A model generated the notes under the pieces. That model was not told the DNA's origin and did no database searches. It saw nothing but the letters and a program-made list of their open reading frames with translations. Positions 7,297 through 16,757 of a stretch of 28,112 nt of DNA are shown here, one piece after another. This DNA comes from an uncultured Roseburia sp. Lineage in GTDB: Bacteria > Bacillota_A > Clostridia > Lachnospirales > Lachnospiraceae. The translations under genes and the position numbers were made by a program. The stretch is taken from contig CAAEAE010000144.1 in assembly GCA_900753715.1 (NCBI GenBank), positions 1-28,112 on the forward strand, given 5' to 3'. Each line of letters begins with the position of its first letter. Within the stretch, counting starts at the first letter, position 1.

Positions 7297-8608
7297 GTCT
7301 CTCTCCTTCTTCCTGCCTTAAAATATAAAGTCCCTGAATAATCGAAAATACAATCATTGTTGACAAAAGAGAACTTCCACCGTAGCTGACAAGCGGCAGT
7401 GTGACTCCCGTAGACGGGATAAACTTTGTGACACCACCAATCGTTAAAAACAGCTGAAATGCGTACACCGTTCCAAGTCCAAGTGCCACTAATTTATAAA
7501 ACATATCCCGCATCTGCATCGCAACGTTTAAAAACATTAAAAAACAGCTGATACACACTAATATCAGGCAGAGGGCAAAAATTCCGCCCATCTCTTCTGA
7601 AATTGCAGAAAAAATAAAATCCTGCTCCACTACCGGAATTTTGTTCGGCGTCCCCTGATAAAGTCCCATTCCAAACCAGCCGCCGGTTCCGATTGCAAAT
7701 AACGACTGACAAATCTGGTATCCCTCATCATCAATCACACTCAGTGGATCCTTCCACGCTAACACACGCACCCTCACATGTGAAAACAGCCGATATGCAA
7801 TTACGGATGCCACGCTGCCTGCAAGCAGTCCTCCGGCAAAATAAGCCACCTTCTTCGTTGCCACATATAACATCACCAGATATGTCATAAAAAAGATTAA
7901 TGCGCCGCCAAGGTCTTTTGACAAAACAAGAATCAGGACATGTACTGCTGCCACCGCTGTCGTAATGCACACCTGTTTTAAATCCGTCACCCGGTATAAC
8001 ATCGATGCCACGAAAAACACAAATAATATTTTGATAAACTCAGACGGCTGCAATGAAAACCCACCAATCGAAATGGACAGCTTTGCGCCGTAGCTTGTGG
8101 AGCCAAGTACTGCAACCACAAGAAGTCCTACGATTCCGATTCCGGCATAAACCCAGGTTAAATTCCGTACAAACCGTACCCGGCTGACCAGATACGGAAT
8201 GATAAGTGTCACTGCCGCCGAGATTGCCGCCACGAGATATTGTTTGAGCGCCTTATCATAGGAAATTCTTGTCAAAATGATAAATCCCACCGTAAGAAGC
8301 ATACACATATTATTGAGCACCAGCCTGGACGTATTCCGGTAAATCAACTGATACAGAATCTGGATGGAAAGAAGAAGGATTACCTGCATCACATAAAATC
8401 CAATCATCTTTTCATCTGCTGTCACGGCATAGATTGCGACAAATGCAGTCAGATGAATCAGATACATAAACATCGTCTGCCGGTGAAAAATCCATTCCCG
8501 TTTTTCATCATCGATTTTCTGCCGGAATGCCGCGAAACATTCGTAAGCATAAAATGCAAACAAAAATATCATGGCATATTTTGCTACTTCTATGATAATC
8601 GTTGTCAT
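7277..8608 (-). CDS. SEDS-family peptidoglycan glycosyltransferase (FtsW/RodA/SpoVE family)
   Basis: 443 aa with about ten to twelve membrane segments. SEDS proteins polymerise lipid II into glycan strands together with a class B PBP. Family markers are 'FSLQPSEFIKI' (184-194), 'KDLGGAL' with D232 at the position of the essential SEDS aspartate, 'GLYQGTPNKIPVVEQDFIFS' region (316-334), 'ISEEMG', and 'PLVSYGGSSLL' (405-415). The first about 110 residues add extra helices and a charged loop ('RQKIDDEKREW'), longer than RodA. The start lies 5 bases after the U32 stop, with GAGGAG inside the last U32 codons. The downstream PBP overlaps it by 20 bases. Confidence 0.94.
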   Translation of the reverse strand: MTTIIIEVAKYAMIFLFAFYAYECFAAFRQKIDDEKREWIFHRQTMFMYLIHLTAFVAIYAVTADEKMIGFYVMQVILLLSIQILYQLIYRNTSRLVLNNMCMLLTVGFIILTRISYDKALKQYLVAAISAAVTLIIPYLVSRVRFVRNLTWVYAGIGIVGLLVVAVLGSTSYGAKLSISIGGFSLQPSEFIKILFVFFVASMLYRVTDLKQVCITTAVAAVHVLILVLSKDLGGALIFFMTYLVMLYVATKKVAYFAGGLLAGSVASVIAYRLFSHVRVRVLAWKDPLSVIDDEGYQICQSLFAIGTGGWFGMGLYQGTPNKIPVVEQDFIFSAISEEMGGIFALCLILVCISCFLMFLNVAMQMRDMFYKLVALGLGTVYAFQLFLTIGGVTKFIPSTGVTLPLVSYGGSSLLSTMIVFSIIQGLYILRQEEGERREKEAR

Positions 8609-8613
8609 ATCAT

Positions 8614-10830
8614 TTATTCTACTCCTCTTTTATAGTGACCGTTCGTGTATTCCCCTGCAAAAGCATCTGCCACCGTCTCTGTTCCCTCCACAAAAATGGT
8701 GCGGTAGGCTGTTAAAATCCGCTCTGCCTCTGCCTCATCTTCCATCGTAAAGGAAATTCGTACATTATGGATTCCCATCCGCTCTAAATCGCTTCGCTGT
8801 GAAAACAGCACCAACGGTGTCGTGTTATAAATCGTATTATAACATTCTGCGCACTGATTCTTCACCGGGAAATATTTTCCATAGCGGTCCTTTAAATAAG
8901 TCACCTGTGGTGTCTTATCGCAGCTTTTCATATTTGCATGAACACACTGCGCGGAGGTCATTAGCGGAAGATACCCATAAAGTACCATCTCACTTCCTTC
9001 ATTTGGTCGCGCAAACAGCTCTTTGCGGTTTAATTCGTAAGGGATCGTATCTCTTACCGGCGAAAAGCTCCAGAACAGCTCTTTTGCACGCGAATTAAAC
9101 GTATAAAGGTTCTGGTCCAAAATCATCGGAAGTTTTATCTGTTCTCTCACAAACTCTAACGCGTCATAGCTTCGCACCACCACACCATCGATTCCGCTTC
9201 CGCAAAGCTCCTCTTTGATGCTCTCATAAAAGTCTGCCGTCTTTTGTCTGAATATCGTTGGAAAACAAAAATACGCCTTTTTTCCTGCCTCATGAAGGCT
9301 TGCAACATCGTCTTTCAATTCACTTACAAGTGTCTTTCTCGTATATGCCGTGCTGTCAAGATAAACGTCTGAAACGAGCGGCTCTTTTATCAAAACAGAG
9401 AGCAGTTTCCGGTTCTCTGTCGAAACAGCCAGATGCATCGTCTGCTCTTCTGCATTCGTAAGCATTTCTGACAAAGCTTTCTCCGGCTCTCCTGTCTCTT
9501 CTTCCGTAAGATTTCGGCGGAATTTCTGTAAAAGTGCTTCCGTCAATGCCTCTAATCCATCCCTGCGGAGTGCATTTAACGACTGTACCGGAAGAAACAG
9601 TTCGCCGTCTAGTTCTATTTCCAATTTATCAAACACAAACGGTGTGTTTCCGGTCTTTCTAAGACTTGTCTCCACCTTCTCTGCGGTCAGCGGCTGCTTT
9701 TTCGCCGGCTGCGGCGTATCTCCCTGAACGCTCACATGAGTTTCTCCAAGGCTTAATTCCATTGTAGCAGGAAAATCTTGTGATAATCTTAACTTTCCAT
9801 TGATTTTTTCTTTGATTTCCTGGCGGATATAGCGCTCCTTGATTTCCTCCTGTAACACCTCGTTGCCCTTGGTATGACCGGGCTTATCAAAGGTCATCAT
9901 GTCCTTTCCATTGTGTTTTTCATAATATCCCCTCGTAAAACCGCTGCGGTTTCCAAAATCATAAAGCTTCCGCTCATCTTCTTTGGTCACTGCAAACGAG
10001 GAAGGCTCCTCAAAATACCGGTCGAGATACTCTCTGTAAACCGATACCACGCCTGCCGCATACTCTGCCTGTTTCATCCGTCCTTCAATCTTAAAGGAGT
10101 CGATTCCCGCCTCTATTAATTCCGGAATCAAGGAAATCGTACACAAATCCTTAGGACTTAACACATACGTTTCCGATGACTTTTTCCCGTTTCGTAAAAT
10201 TGCCTTTCTGTTTTCATCAAAGACCTCATACGGCAGTCTGCAAGGCTGGGCGCATCTGCCGCGGTTTCCGCTTCTGCCGCCAAGCATACTGCTGAGAAGG
10301 CACTGTCCCGAATAACAGTAACAGAGCGCTCCGTGAACAAAACTCTCGATTTCAATATCCACTTCCCGGTGAATGGCTGCAATCTCCTCAAACGACATTT
10401 CCCGCGCCGTTACCACTCTTGTCGCACCAAGGTCCTTCATCATTTTAGCACCGGAAACCCCCGTCACCGTCATCTGCGTGCTGGTATGGATATCAAGCCC
10501 CGGGAACTCCTGACGGATCATCGAAAAAGCTCCCATGTCCTGAATAATAACCGCATCAAGGCCCTGTTTATAATAAGGCAGAAGGTAGTGATAAAGCTCC
10601 TGTTCCAACTCATTTTCCTTAAAAAGTGTATTGACCGTCAGATAAACCTGCCGCCCATGCAGATGTGCGTAATCAATTGCTTCTAACAGTTCTTTTTCTT
10701 CAAAATTATTTGCATAGGCTCTGGCTCCAAACTGGCTTCCTCCGAGATATACCGCATCCGCGCCTGCGGTAATGACCGCACGGAATGTCTCATAGGAACC
10801 TGCCGGTGCCAATAGTTCGATTTTTCTCAT
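8614..10830 (-). CDS. U32-family protein, long form (RlhA/TrhP-related)
   Basis: 738 aa. The N-terminal TIM-barrel region begins 'ELLAPAGSYETFRAVITAGA' and carries the U32 signature at 162-180 (E162-S-F...C170...G-x-C177), followed by C193 and C197 in 'RGRCAQPCRLPYEV'. These cysteines are thought to bind an iron-sulfur cluster in RNA hydroxylases of this family. Known members hydroxylate tRNA uridine-34 (TrhP) or a 23S rRNA cytidine (RlhA) using prephenate; older names call them collagenase-like peptidases. The large C-terminal extension, with 'VTYLKDRYGKYFPVKNQCAECYN', matches the longer RlhA-like architecture more than short TrhP. Exact RNA target is open. It lies between the zapA terminator and the SEDS gene. 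Confidence 0.9.
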   Translation of the reverse strand: MRKIELLAPAGSYETFRAVITAGADAVYLGGSQFGARAYANNFEEKELLEAIDYAHLHGRQVYLTVNTLFKENELEQELYHYLLPYYKQGLDAVIIQDMGAFSMIRQEFPGLDIHTSTQMTVTGVSGAKMMKDLGATRVVTAREMSFEEIAAIHREVDIEIESFVHGALCYCYSGQCLLSSMLGGRSGNRGRCAQPCRLPYEVFDENRKAILRNGKKSSETYVLSPKDLCTISLIPELIEAGIDSFKIEGRMKQAEYAAGVVSVYREYLDRYFEEPSSFAVTKEDERKLYDFGNRSGFTRGYYEKHNGKDMMTFDKPGHTKGNEVLQEEIKERYIRQEIKEKINGKLRLSQDFPATMELSLGETHVSVQGDTPQPAKKQPLTAEKVETSLRKTGNTPFVFDKLEIELDGELFLPVQSLNALRRDGLEALTEALLQKFRRNLTEEETGEPEKALSEMLTNAEEQTMHLAVSTENRKLLSVLIKEPLVSDVYLDSTAYTRKTLVSELKDDVASLHEAGKKAYFCFPTIFRQKTADFYESIKEELCGSGIDGVVVRSYDALEFVREQIKLPMILDQNLYTFNSRAKELFWSFSPVRDTIPYELNRKELFARPNEGSEMVLYGYLPLMTSAQCVHANMKSCDKTPQVTYLKDRYGKYFPVKNQCAECYNTIYNTTPLVLFSQRSDLERMGIHNVRISFTMEDEAEAERILTAYRTIFVEGTETVADAFAGEYTNGHYKRGVE

Positions 10831-10865
10831 TCCTTTTCGTTCTCCTGTATCAAAACAAACTCGCG

Positions 10866-10900
10866 TAAAAAGGCAAAAGGGACGAAATTATGCTCGTCCC
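10866..10900 (-). terminator. Rho-independent terminator after zapA
   Basis: On the - strand GGGACGA and TCGTCCC form a 7-bp G+C-rich stem around an 8-base loop, followed by TTTTGCCTTTTT. It starts about 8 bases after the zapA stop and separates it from the U32 gene. Confidence 0.85.
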
Positions 10901-10907
10901 CTCTGCT

Positions 10908-11396
10908 CTATTTCTCTTTTGATTTTTCGTGTTTTTTCTCCGGTTCAGATTCCGGTTCTTTGGGGGAATCCTTCTCATCCGGCAGCTTACCCAAAAGCTT
11001 TTCTTCCAAGGATGCCTCTAATCTTGCCTTATTCAGTAAAAGCTCCTTGTTCTGTGCCTCTAATTCCTTTAAGGTTTTCTCATCACTCTCCGCCTTAATC
11101 TGGTTGGAAATCAAGTCATGCTTTAAATTATAGATTTCCTTTTCCTTTGCCTCGATTTCAAGCTCAAGCTTCTCTGCCTGGGATTTTGCCTTAAAATAAT
11201 CATCCGCAATGTTTAACTGTATCAGGGTCGCTTTCATATCCCCCGGAAGCCGTCGGAACCCCTCCATGCCGTCATACTCGTTGATTTTATTGTTTATGTA
11301 GGCAGCGACCTTCTGAAGGTATCCTTCCTCCTCATAGCCGCTCAGCTTATATACCTTGCCGCCAATGATGACCTCTGCACTGGTTTTCTCCGACAT
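10908..11396 (-). CDS. zapA: Cell division protein ZapA, with charged C-terminal extension
   Basis: 162 aa. ZapA binds and bundles FtsZ at the division ring. The N-terminal domain is typical: 'SAEVIIGGKVYKLSGYEEEGYLQKVAAYINNKI' region, then 'MKATLIQLNIADDYFKAK'. After this comes a long coiled coil (about residues 70-135, rich in E, K, L) and a very acidic/basic tail with repeated E-P-E and K-K-H-E. Bacillus ZapA is roughly half this length, so the coiled coil plus tail is an extension. A longer frame starts at 11432, but GGAGG 7 bases before the ATG at 11396 selects this start. It has its own promoter inside the ruvB 3' end and a terminator just downstream, so it is probably expressed independently. 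Confidence 0.9.
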   Translation of the reverse strand: MSEKTSAEVIIGGKVYKLSGYEEEGYLQKVAAYINNKINEYDGMEGFRRLPGDMKATLIQLNIADDYFKAKSQAEKLELEIEAKEKEIYNLKHDLISNQIKAESDEKTLKELEAQNKELLLNKARLEASLEEKLLGKLPDEKDSPKEPESEPEKKHEKSKEK

Positions 11397-11446
11397 ATCC
11401 GTTCCTCCCTGATGTACCTTTTTCTCTGCCAATACAACATATGGAT

Positions 11447-11475
11447 ATTATAAAATTATTTTTGCAGAAAAGCAA
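11447..11475 (-). promoter_or_regulatory. Strong sigma-A-type promoter for zapA
   Basis: On the - strand, TTGCTT (11470-11475), a 17-base spacer, and a perfect TATAAT (11447-11452). It overlaps the last codons of ruvB and gives a leader of about 45 bases before the zapA ATG. Confidence 0.75.
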
Positions 11476-12457
11476 CTCCAAAATGCTGATACGCCAACTC
11501 TGTCGCCACTCTGCCCTTCGGTGTCCGGTTGACAAATCCGATTTTCACCAGATACGGCTCATAGACATCCTCAATCGTACCGGAATCCTCTCCAATCGAT
11601 GCGGCAAGCGTCTCAAGTCCTACCGGACCGCCGCCGAACTTCTCGATAATCGTCATCAGAATATTTCTGTCATTCTGGTCAAGTCCATAGGTGTCTACTT
11701 CCAAAAGGTCAAGCGCAAACGCAGCAACGTCTTTTGTAATTTTCCCATCGTACTTTACTTCTGCAAAGTCGCGCACCCGCTTTAACAGACGGTTTGCCAG
11801 ACGCGGCGTTCCTCTTGAACGTCTCGCAAGTTCAAAAGCGCCCTCCGGCTCCACTTCCACGCCGAGTTTTTTTGCCGAATGAAGCACAATCGTCTGCAAC
11901 TCTTCCACGCTGTAAAACTCCATATGATGTACAACGCCAAAACGGTCACGAAGTGGTGCTGAGAGAAGTCCTGCCCTGGTCGTTGCGCCTACAAGTGTAA
12001 ATTTAGGCAAATCCAGGCGGATTGCACGCGCCGTAGCGCCTTTTCCAATCATCACATCAATTGCATAGTCCTCCATCGCAGGATAAAGAACCTCTTCCAC
12101 CTGACGGTTTAACCTGTGAATCTCATCGACAAAAAGGACATCGCCCTCCTGAAGATTGCTTAAGATTGCCGCCATTTCTCCCGGCTTTGCAATCGCCGGA
12201 CCGGACGTGATTTTTAAGTGCGTTCCCATCTCATTTGCGATAATTCCGGCGAGTGTGGTTTTTCCAAGTCCCGGCGGTCCGTAAAACAGAACATGGTCAA
12301 GGGACTCTTTTCGCTGTTTTGCCGCCTCAATATAGATTTTCAGGTTCTGCTTTGCCTTCTGCTGTCCGATGTAATCGTCGAGTGTCTGCGGACGGAGGCT
12401 TGTTTCAACCGGAATGTCCTCCTCTTCAACCTGCGTCGATATCACACGTTTTTCCAT
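11456..12457 (-). CDS. ruvB: Holliday junction branch migration ATPase RuvB
   Basis: 333 aa, normal family length. RuvB is the hexameric AAA+ motor that, with RuvA, drives branch migration of Holliday junctions. It shows Walker A '[11 protein letters not shown]' (60-70), Walker B with 'DEIHR' (111-115), 'GATTRAG' sensor (157-163), the arginine-finger region 'PLRDRFG' (168-174), and the C-terminal winged-helix end '[21 protein letters not shown]'. It starts 27 bases after the ruvA stop on the same strand. AAAGGGG lies about 12 bases before the start. No ruvC is nearby, as is usual in Firmicutes, where RecU does the cleavage. Confidence 0.98.
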   Translation of the reverse strand: MEKRVISTQVEEEDIPVETSLRPQTLDDYIGQQKAKQNLKIYIEAAKQRKESLDHVLFYGPPGLGKTTLAGIIANEMGTHLKITSGPAIAKPGEMAAILSNLQEGDVLFVDEIHRLNRQVEEVLYPAMEDYAIDVMIGKGATARAIRLDLPKFTLVGATTRAGLLSAPLRDRFGVVHHMEFYSVEELQTIVLHSAKKLGVEVEPEGAFELARRSRGTPRLANRLLKRVRDFAEVKYDGKITKDVAAFALDLLEVDTYGLDQNDRNILMTIIEKFGGGPVGLETLAASIGEDSGTIEDVYEPYLVKIGFVNRTPKGRVATELAYQHFGVAFLQK

Positions 12458-12484
12458 TCTATAAAGATACCCCTTTCCGTCCTT

Positions 12485-13099
12485 CTATAAAAAAGCCATC
12501 TTCTTTAAGGCTGCCTTTAACAGTGCCTCTGTATCCATCTGCTCGGTCAGTTCCACTGCACTGACTGCCTTAAGCGCCTCGGAAGAGGAATAGCCCAGTG
12601 CCACAAGCGCCTGTACCGCCTCATTCTGCATCCCGGAAGTAGTATGTGCTTCCTCAGACTGTGCAGTGTGGGCAAGCTTCTGCTCAAATGCTTCCTCAAG
12701 GCTTAACTTGTCTTTCAGTTCCAGAATCAGGCGCTGCGCCGTTTTATTTCCAACTCCCGGCGCCTTGGCAATCGCCTTGGCATCGTCTGCTAACACGGCA
12801 AACCGCAAATCATCCGTCGTCATCACGGAAAGAATCCCGATTGCCCCCTTCGGTCCGATTCCGTTCACGCCCAAAAGAAGCTTAAAGACCTTTAAATCAT
12901 CTTTTGTCAGAAATCCAAACAGCGTCATGGCATCTTCCCGCACCTGTAAATACGTGTAGATTTTCACCTCGCTGCCGATGGGCGGCAATGCCTGAAATGT
13001 CTGTCCCGTCGTATAAATATTGTAACCGACCCCTGCCGCTTCCACAACGATAGTTTCTTCGTCCTGGTCCGTTAAAATTCCTCTGATATAAGAATACAT
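12485..13099 (-). CDS. ruvA: Holliday junction DNA-binding protein RuvA
   Basis: 204 aa, normal length. RuvA forms tetramers on the four-way junction and loads RuvB. Domain I begins '[21 protein letters not shown]'-like (OB fold), domain II has two helix-hairpin-helix motifs, '[15 protein letters not shown]' (76-90) and '[16 protein letters not shown]' (113-128), and the C-terminal three-helix domain III ('[16 protein letters not shown]') contacts RuvB. GAGGA lies 7 bases before the ATG. It starts 16 bases after the Gx-transporter gene stop and is followed by ruvB. Confidence 0.98.
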   Translation of the reverse strand: MYSYIRGILTDQDEETIVVEAAGVGYNIYTTGQTFQALPPIGSEVKIYTYLQVREDAMTLFGFLTKDDLKVFKLLLGVNGIGPKGAIGILSVMTTDDLRFAVLADDAKAIAKAPGVGNKTAQRLILELKDKLSLEEAFEQKLAHTAQSEEAHTTSGMQNEAVQALVALGYSSSEALKAVSAVELTEQMDTEALLKAALKKMAFL

Positions 13100-13115
13100 G
13101 TTTGCATCCTCACTT

Positions 13116-13625
13116 TCATCTGTTAAAATTTATCCGGTCTCCAATCCGGATAATCAGCTCCTGCGCCACCACTCCGATTGCAAGCCCGGTTGCAGCTCCC
13201 GCAAGCAAAAGCACCGGCAGATAATAAAATACGTTATAATTCTCCACTACAAGTGCTGCAACCGCAAGCTGTCCTATGTTATGAAAAATGCCCCCGCAGA
13301 CACTCACCGGCAAAATTCCAAGCTTTCCCGTGCGTTTGACTGCCCACATAATAAGAAAGCTTAAGAGACCGCCCGCGAGGCTGTAGAGAATCGAAAAAAG
13401 ATTTCCAAAGAGAAATCCGGCTAACACAATCCGGCACACGGATACCGCAAGCGCTTCCTTTGCCCCGATACAATAGAGCATCAACACCACAACAATATTG
13501 GTCAGTCCAAGTTTTACCCCCGGGATTCCAAACGATATCGGAATCAGGGATTCTACATAACTACAAATTAATGCAAGTGCCAGAAAGACACCCATATATG
13601 CCACTTTATTTCGCAACGGAATCAA
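13116..13625 (-). CDS. Gx-transporter-family membrane protein (EetB-like)
   Basis: 169 aa, about five to six membrane helices. It has the family blocks '[20 protein letters not shown]', '[20 protein letters not shown]' and '[13 protein letters not shown]'. The family is also annotated as heptaprenyl diphosphate synthase component I and is ECF-S-component-like; its substrate is not settled. In Listeria the partner pair of NusG-domain-II and Gx protein is, as I recall, EetA/EetB of the flavin-based extracellular electron transfer locus. The start is a TTG at 13625 (GGAG about 13 bases upstream), chosen because family members have some ten residues before the first helix; the ATG at 13595 is the alternative. 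It overlaps the NusG-II gene by 20 bases, so the two are coupled. Confidence 0.85.
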   Translation of the reverse strand: MIPLRNKVAYMGVFLALALICSYVESLIPISFGIPGVKLGLTNIVVVLMLYCIGAKEALAVSVCRIVLAGFLFGNLFSILYSLAGGLLSFLIMWAVKRTGKLGILPVSVCGGIFHNIGQLAVAALVVENYNVFYYLPVLLLAGAATGLAIGVVAQELIIRIGDRINFNR

Positions 13626-13992
13626 ACTCGCTTTCTTCTCCGCTTGTCACCTGAACCACAACCTTATTGGGCAGGCAGATAATCGTCTCATTATTTTTGG
13701 AAATTGCTTTCTGATGCACACAGAGCTTATCAGGGCAGTCCGCTTCCACCATGTCCGCTTTTCCGTCCTGTATCTCCAAAATGTTTGTTGTCACACCGTC
13801 AATGATAATCTCCACACGCTGATTCTGCGCCAGAGAATAGGTTCCATACGTGCTTCCGTCTACGGTCACAAGCACGCTTGCACCCTGCTTCCCGAAAGCA
13901 CCATATAAAATCACGAACACGACAAGCACAACACCAACAATGCCAAGAAACCAGGCATCATTTTTCCCAAACCGTTTTCTTTTTGTCTTCAT
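13606..13992 (-). CDS. NusG-domain-II membrane-anchored protein (EetA-like)
   Basis: 128 aa. A positively charged N-terminus and one membrane helix (about 13-31) tether a small domain related to domain II of NusG, not to full NusG transcription factors. The conserved cysteines are C86 and C91 in 'DCPDKLCVHQ' and C106 in 'IICLPNKVVVQV', the hallmark of this family. It probably faces outside the cell. Its function is unknown; with the overlapping Gx-transporter gene it forms a pair that in other Firmicutes occurs near flavin transferase, quinone or electron-transfer genes. The ATG directly follows the miaB TAA stop, with GGGAGA inside the last miaB codons. Confidence 0.88.
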   Translation of the reverse strand: MKTKRKRFGKNDAWFLGIVGVVLVVFVILYGAFGKQGASVLVTVDGSTYGTYSLAQNQRVEIIIDGVTTNILEIQDGKADMVEADCPDKLCVHQKAISKNNETIICLPNKVVVQVTSGEESEFDSVAK

Positions 13993-15438
13993 TTATGAAA
14001 CCAGTTCTCCCATATAATAAAAGCCTTTACATTCCAGAAGTTTTACATTACGGATGGAACCAATCAAATCCACGCTTCCCGGCAGGTGTACAACCGCATT
14101 GTTACTTAATCGTCCCGTCACGAGATGTGCATCATGGTCGTTTTGTTCCTCGATTAACACCGGAAGTGTCTGACCTGTGAGCACTCCCGCTTTCTCGGCA
14201 GAAATCTTCTGCACTTCTGCGAGCAGGCGGTCAAACCGGTTCTTTACCACATCCTCCGGAATCTGGTCTTCCATGGAAGCCGCCGGAGTTCCGGTCCTCT
14301 TAGAATAGATAAAAGTAAACGCACTGTCATAGCGCACTTTCCGCACTACATCCATCGTCTCTTCAAAATCTTCCTCGGTCTCTCCCGGGAATCCCACGAT
14401 AATATCCGTGGTAAGTGCAATATCCGGCACTGCCGCGCGAATCTTTTCTACCAGCTTAAGATAATGTTCCTTATCATAACGACGGTTCATCAGCTTTAAG
14501 ATACGGCTGCTTCCCGACTGAAGCGGAAGATGAAGATGCCTACAGATTTTCTTGGAATCCCGCATCACCTCAATCAGATCATCCGAAAGGTCCTTCGGAT
14601 GGGACGTCATGAAGCGGATGCGCTCTAACCCTTCAATCTTTTCAATTTCACGAAGCAATTCGGCAAATGTCATTGGCTGTTCTAAATTCTTGCCGTAAGA
14701 ATTGACATTCTGTCCCAACAGCATGACTTCCACAACCCCGTCTGCCACCAGACGCTCAATCTCTCTTATAATTTCACCCGGCTCTCTGCTTCTCTCCCTG
14801 CCGCGCACATACGGTACGATGCAGTAACTACAGAAATTGTTACAGCCGAACATAATGTTGACACCGGACTTAAACGAATATTTCCGTTCCACCGGAAGAT
14901 TTTCTACAATCTGGTCGGTATCCTTCCAGATATCAATCGTCATGGAATCCGATTCCAGTGCAGTCACAATCAGCTCGGCAAATTTGTAAATATTATGGGT
15001 TCCAAAAATCAGGTCTACAAACCGGTAGCTCTCTTTTAATTTTTCAATGACAGATGGCTCCTGCATCATGCATCCACAAAGTCCAATCATCATGTACGGA
15101 TTTTTCTTCTGGAATCCGTTCAGGTAACCAAGTCTTCCGTATACTTTATTGTTTGCATTCTCGCGCACCGTACAGGTATTGTAGATGACAAAGTCCGCAT
15201 CCTCGCTGTCCGTCTCCACATAGCCGATTTTTTCCAGAATTCCGACCAGTTTCTCGGAGTCCCTCGCATTCATCTGACAGCCAAATGTCGTCACATGAAA
15301 GGTCAGCGGGCTTCCCTTCTGTTCGGAAAGCTGCTTGATGTAAGCGGATGCAATTTCCATAAAATAATACTGTCTTTCCGGTTCTGTTTCCGGTACCTGT
15401 TTTTTATCAATAATATCTACTTTTATTTTTTTATTCAT
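13993..15438 (-). CDS. miaB: tRNA-2-methylthio-N6-dimethylallyladenosine synthase MiaB
   Basis: 481 aa from the ATG. MiaB is a radical-SAM methylthiotransferase that converts i6A37 to ms2i6A37 in tRNAs reading UNN codons. The N-terminal cluster cysteines are C54 ('TTFGCQMNARDSE'), C89 ('YNTCTVRENA') and C123 ('CGCMMQE'); the radical-SAM triad is C199, C203 and C206 in 'GCNNFCSYCIVPYVRGRE'. A C-terminal TRAM domain follows. The N-terminal extension of about 45 residues is common in Firmicute MiaB. The frame extends to a TTG at 15450, but GAGGA is one base from that codon; the ATG at 15438 is 13 bases away, so neither spacing is ideal. It starts 47 bases after the proA stop and abuts the NusG-II gene. 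Confidence 0.96.
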   Translation of the reverse strand: MNKKIKVDIIDKKQVPETEPERQYYFMEIASAYIKQLSEQKGSPLTFHVTTFGCQMNARDSEKLVGILEKIGYVETDSEDADFVIYNTCTVRENANNKVYGRLGYLNGFQKKNPYMMIGLCGCMMQEPSVIEKLKESYRFVDLIFGTHNIYKFAELIVTALESDSMTIDIWKDTDQIVENLPVERKYSFKSGVNIMFGCNNFCSYCIVPYVRGRERSREPGEIIREIERLVADGVVEVMLLGQNVNSYGKNLEQPMTFAELLREIEKIEGLERIRFMTSHPKDLSDDLIEVMRDSKKICRHLHLPLQSGSSRILKLMNRRYDKEHYLKLVEKIRAAVPDIALTTDIIVGFPGETEEDFEETMDVVRKVRYDSAFTFIYSKRTGTPAASMEDQIPEDVVKNRFDRLLAEVQKISAEKAGVLTGQTLPVLIEEQNDHDAHLVTGRLSNNAVVHLPGSVDLIGSIRNVKLLECKGFYYMGELVS

Positions 15439-15485
15439 CTGAAAAAACAAATCCTCATTTCTAATTTCTAACTGGATGGCGCACT

Positions 15486-16757
15486 TTAAGGGCGTACCTG
15501 TCCGTTTCCGTAAATAATATATTTTGTGCTTGTAAGCGCCAAAAGTCCCATCGGACCTCTGGCATGAAGCTTCTGTGTGCTGATTCCGATTTCTGCTCCA
15601 AAGCCGAATTCAAATCCATCTGAAAAACGTGTTGACGCATTCACATAGACACACGCCGCATCAATTTCGTTTAAAAAGCGCTCCGCGTTTGTATAATTAT
15701 TCGTGATAATCGCCTCTGAATGTCCGGTATTATAGCGGTTGATATGCGCAATTGCCTCGTCAATTCCAGACACAGTCTTCGCGGATATGATATAGTCGAG
15801 ATACTCTTTTCCCCAGTCTGTCTCATCTGCCGGAAGAAGCAGCTCCCGTTTCAACGGAAGTGCAGGGTCTGCCACTGCAGACAGGCTTCGTGCATCTCCA
15901 TGAAGTTCTACATCTTTCGTCTGCAGCGCTTCAACGAGCTTTGGCATAAGCGCATCGACAATGTTCTCATGAAGCACCAGAGACTCACAGGCGTTGCACA
16001 CACCAATGCGCTGCGTTTTGGCATTCATGATAATCGAAACCGCCATGTCAAGGTCAGCGCTCTCATCTACAAAAATATGGCAGTTTCCAGTACCGGTTTC
16101 GATAACCGGAATCGTTGCCTGATTTACCACGGCACGGATTAACCCGGCACCACCTCTCGGAATCAGAACATCCACATATTCATTCATCTTCATAAAGGCT
16201 GCCGCCGTCTCTCTGGAGGTATCTTCAATCAGAGAAACCGCCTCCTTCGGCAGTCCGCATGCCGCAAGCGTCTCCCCGATGACTGATACAATCGCAATAT
16301 TGGAAGAAATAGCATCACTTCCGCCTTTTAGGATTACGGCATTTCCGGTCTTAAAGCAGAGTCCGAAGGCATCCACCGTCACATTTGGGCGCGCCTCATA
16401 AATCATTCCTACAACCCCAAGCGGAACCCGTTTCTGCCCAATCCGTAAACCGTTTGGGCGCTGTTTCATTGAAATCACTTCCCCGATTGGGTCCTCTAGC
16501 GCAGCGACCTGGCGCAGCCCCTCCGCCATCTGTGCAATTCTGCCCTTGTCTAAAAGCAGGCGGTCTAACAGTCCCTGCGGCATATGATTTTCTCTTCCGC
16601 GGCACAAATCTTTTTCATTTGCCGCAATAATCTCATCGTCATGCGCAAGCAATGCATCTGCCACTGCAAGCAGTGCCTCATTCTTTGCCTGTGTTCCAAG
16701 CGTCGCTGTCAGACGACTTGCTTCTTCTGCCCTCTTACAAAGTTCCTCCAGTTCCAT
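15486..16757 (-). CDS. proA: Gamma-glutamyl phosphate reductase
   Basis: 423 aa, normal length. It reduces gamma-glutamyl phosphate to glutamate-5-semialdehyde with NADPH, the second step of proline synthesis. Aldehyde-dehydrogenase-like motifs are visible: '[19 protein letters not shown]', 'ILKGGSDAI', 'IPRGGAGLI', and the catalytic C254 in '[15 protein letters not shown]'. The C-terminal '[22 protein letters not shown]' is diagnostic. An ATG at 16772 is in frame, but GGGAGGA lies 6 bases before the ATG at 16757, which is the better start. It overlaps the end of the folate cyclo-ligase gene by 23 bases. ProB is two genes upstream. Confidence 0.97.
   Translation of the reverse strand: MELEELCKRAEEASRLTATLGTQAKNEALLAVADALLAHDDEIIAANEKDLCRGRENHMPQGLLDRLLLDKGRIAQMAEGLRQVAALEDPIGEVISMKQRPNGLRIGQKRVPLGVVGMIYEARPNVTVDAFGLCFKTGNAVILKGGSDAISSNIAIVSVIGETLAACGLPKEAVSLIEDTSRETAAAFMKMNEYVDVLIPRGGAGLIRAVVNQATIPVIETGTGNCHIFVDESADLDMAVSIIMNAKTQRIGVCNACESLVLHENIVDALMPKLVEALQTKDVELHGDARSLSAVADPALPLKRELLLPADETDWGKEYLDYIISAKTVSGIDEAIAHINRYNTGHSEAIITNNYTNAERFLNEIDAACVYVNASTRFSDGFEFGFGAEIGISTQKLHARGPMGLLALTSTKYIIYGNGQVRP

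Noticed and set aside
8614..10830. U32 protein as an extracellular collagenase
   Set aside because: No signal peptide is present and the conserved cysteines fit the RNA hydroxylase members of the family.
13606..13992. Reading the NusG-domain-II gene as transcription factor NusG
   Set aside because: It has a membrane helix and only the domain-II-like part with three cysteines; no NGN or KOW domain.
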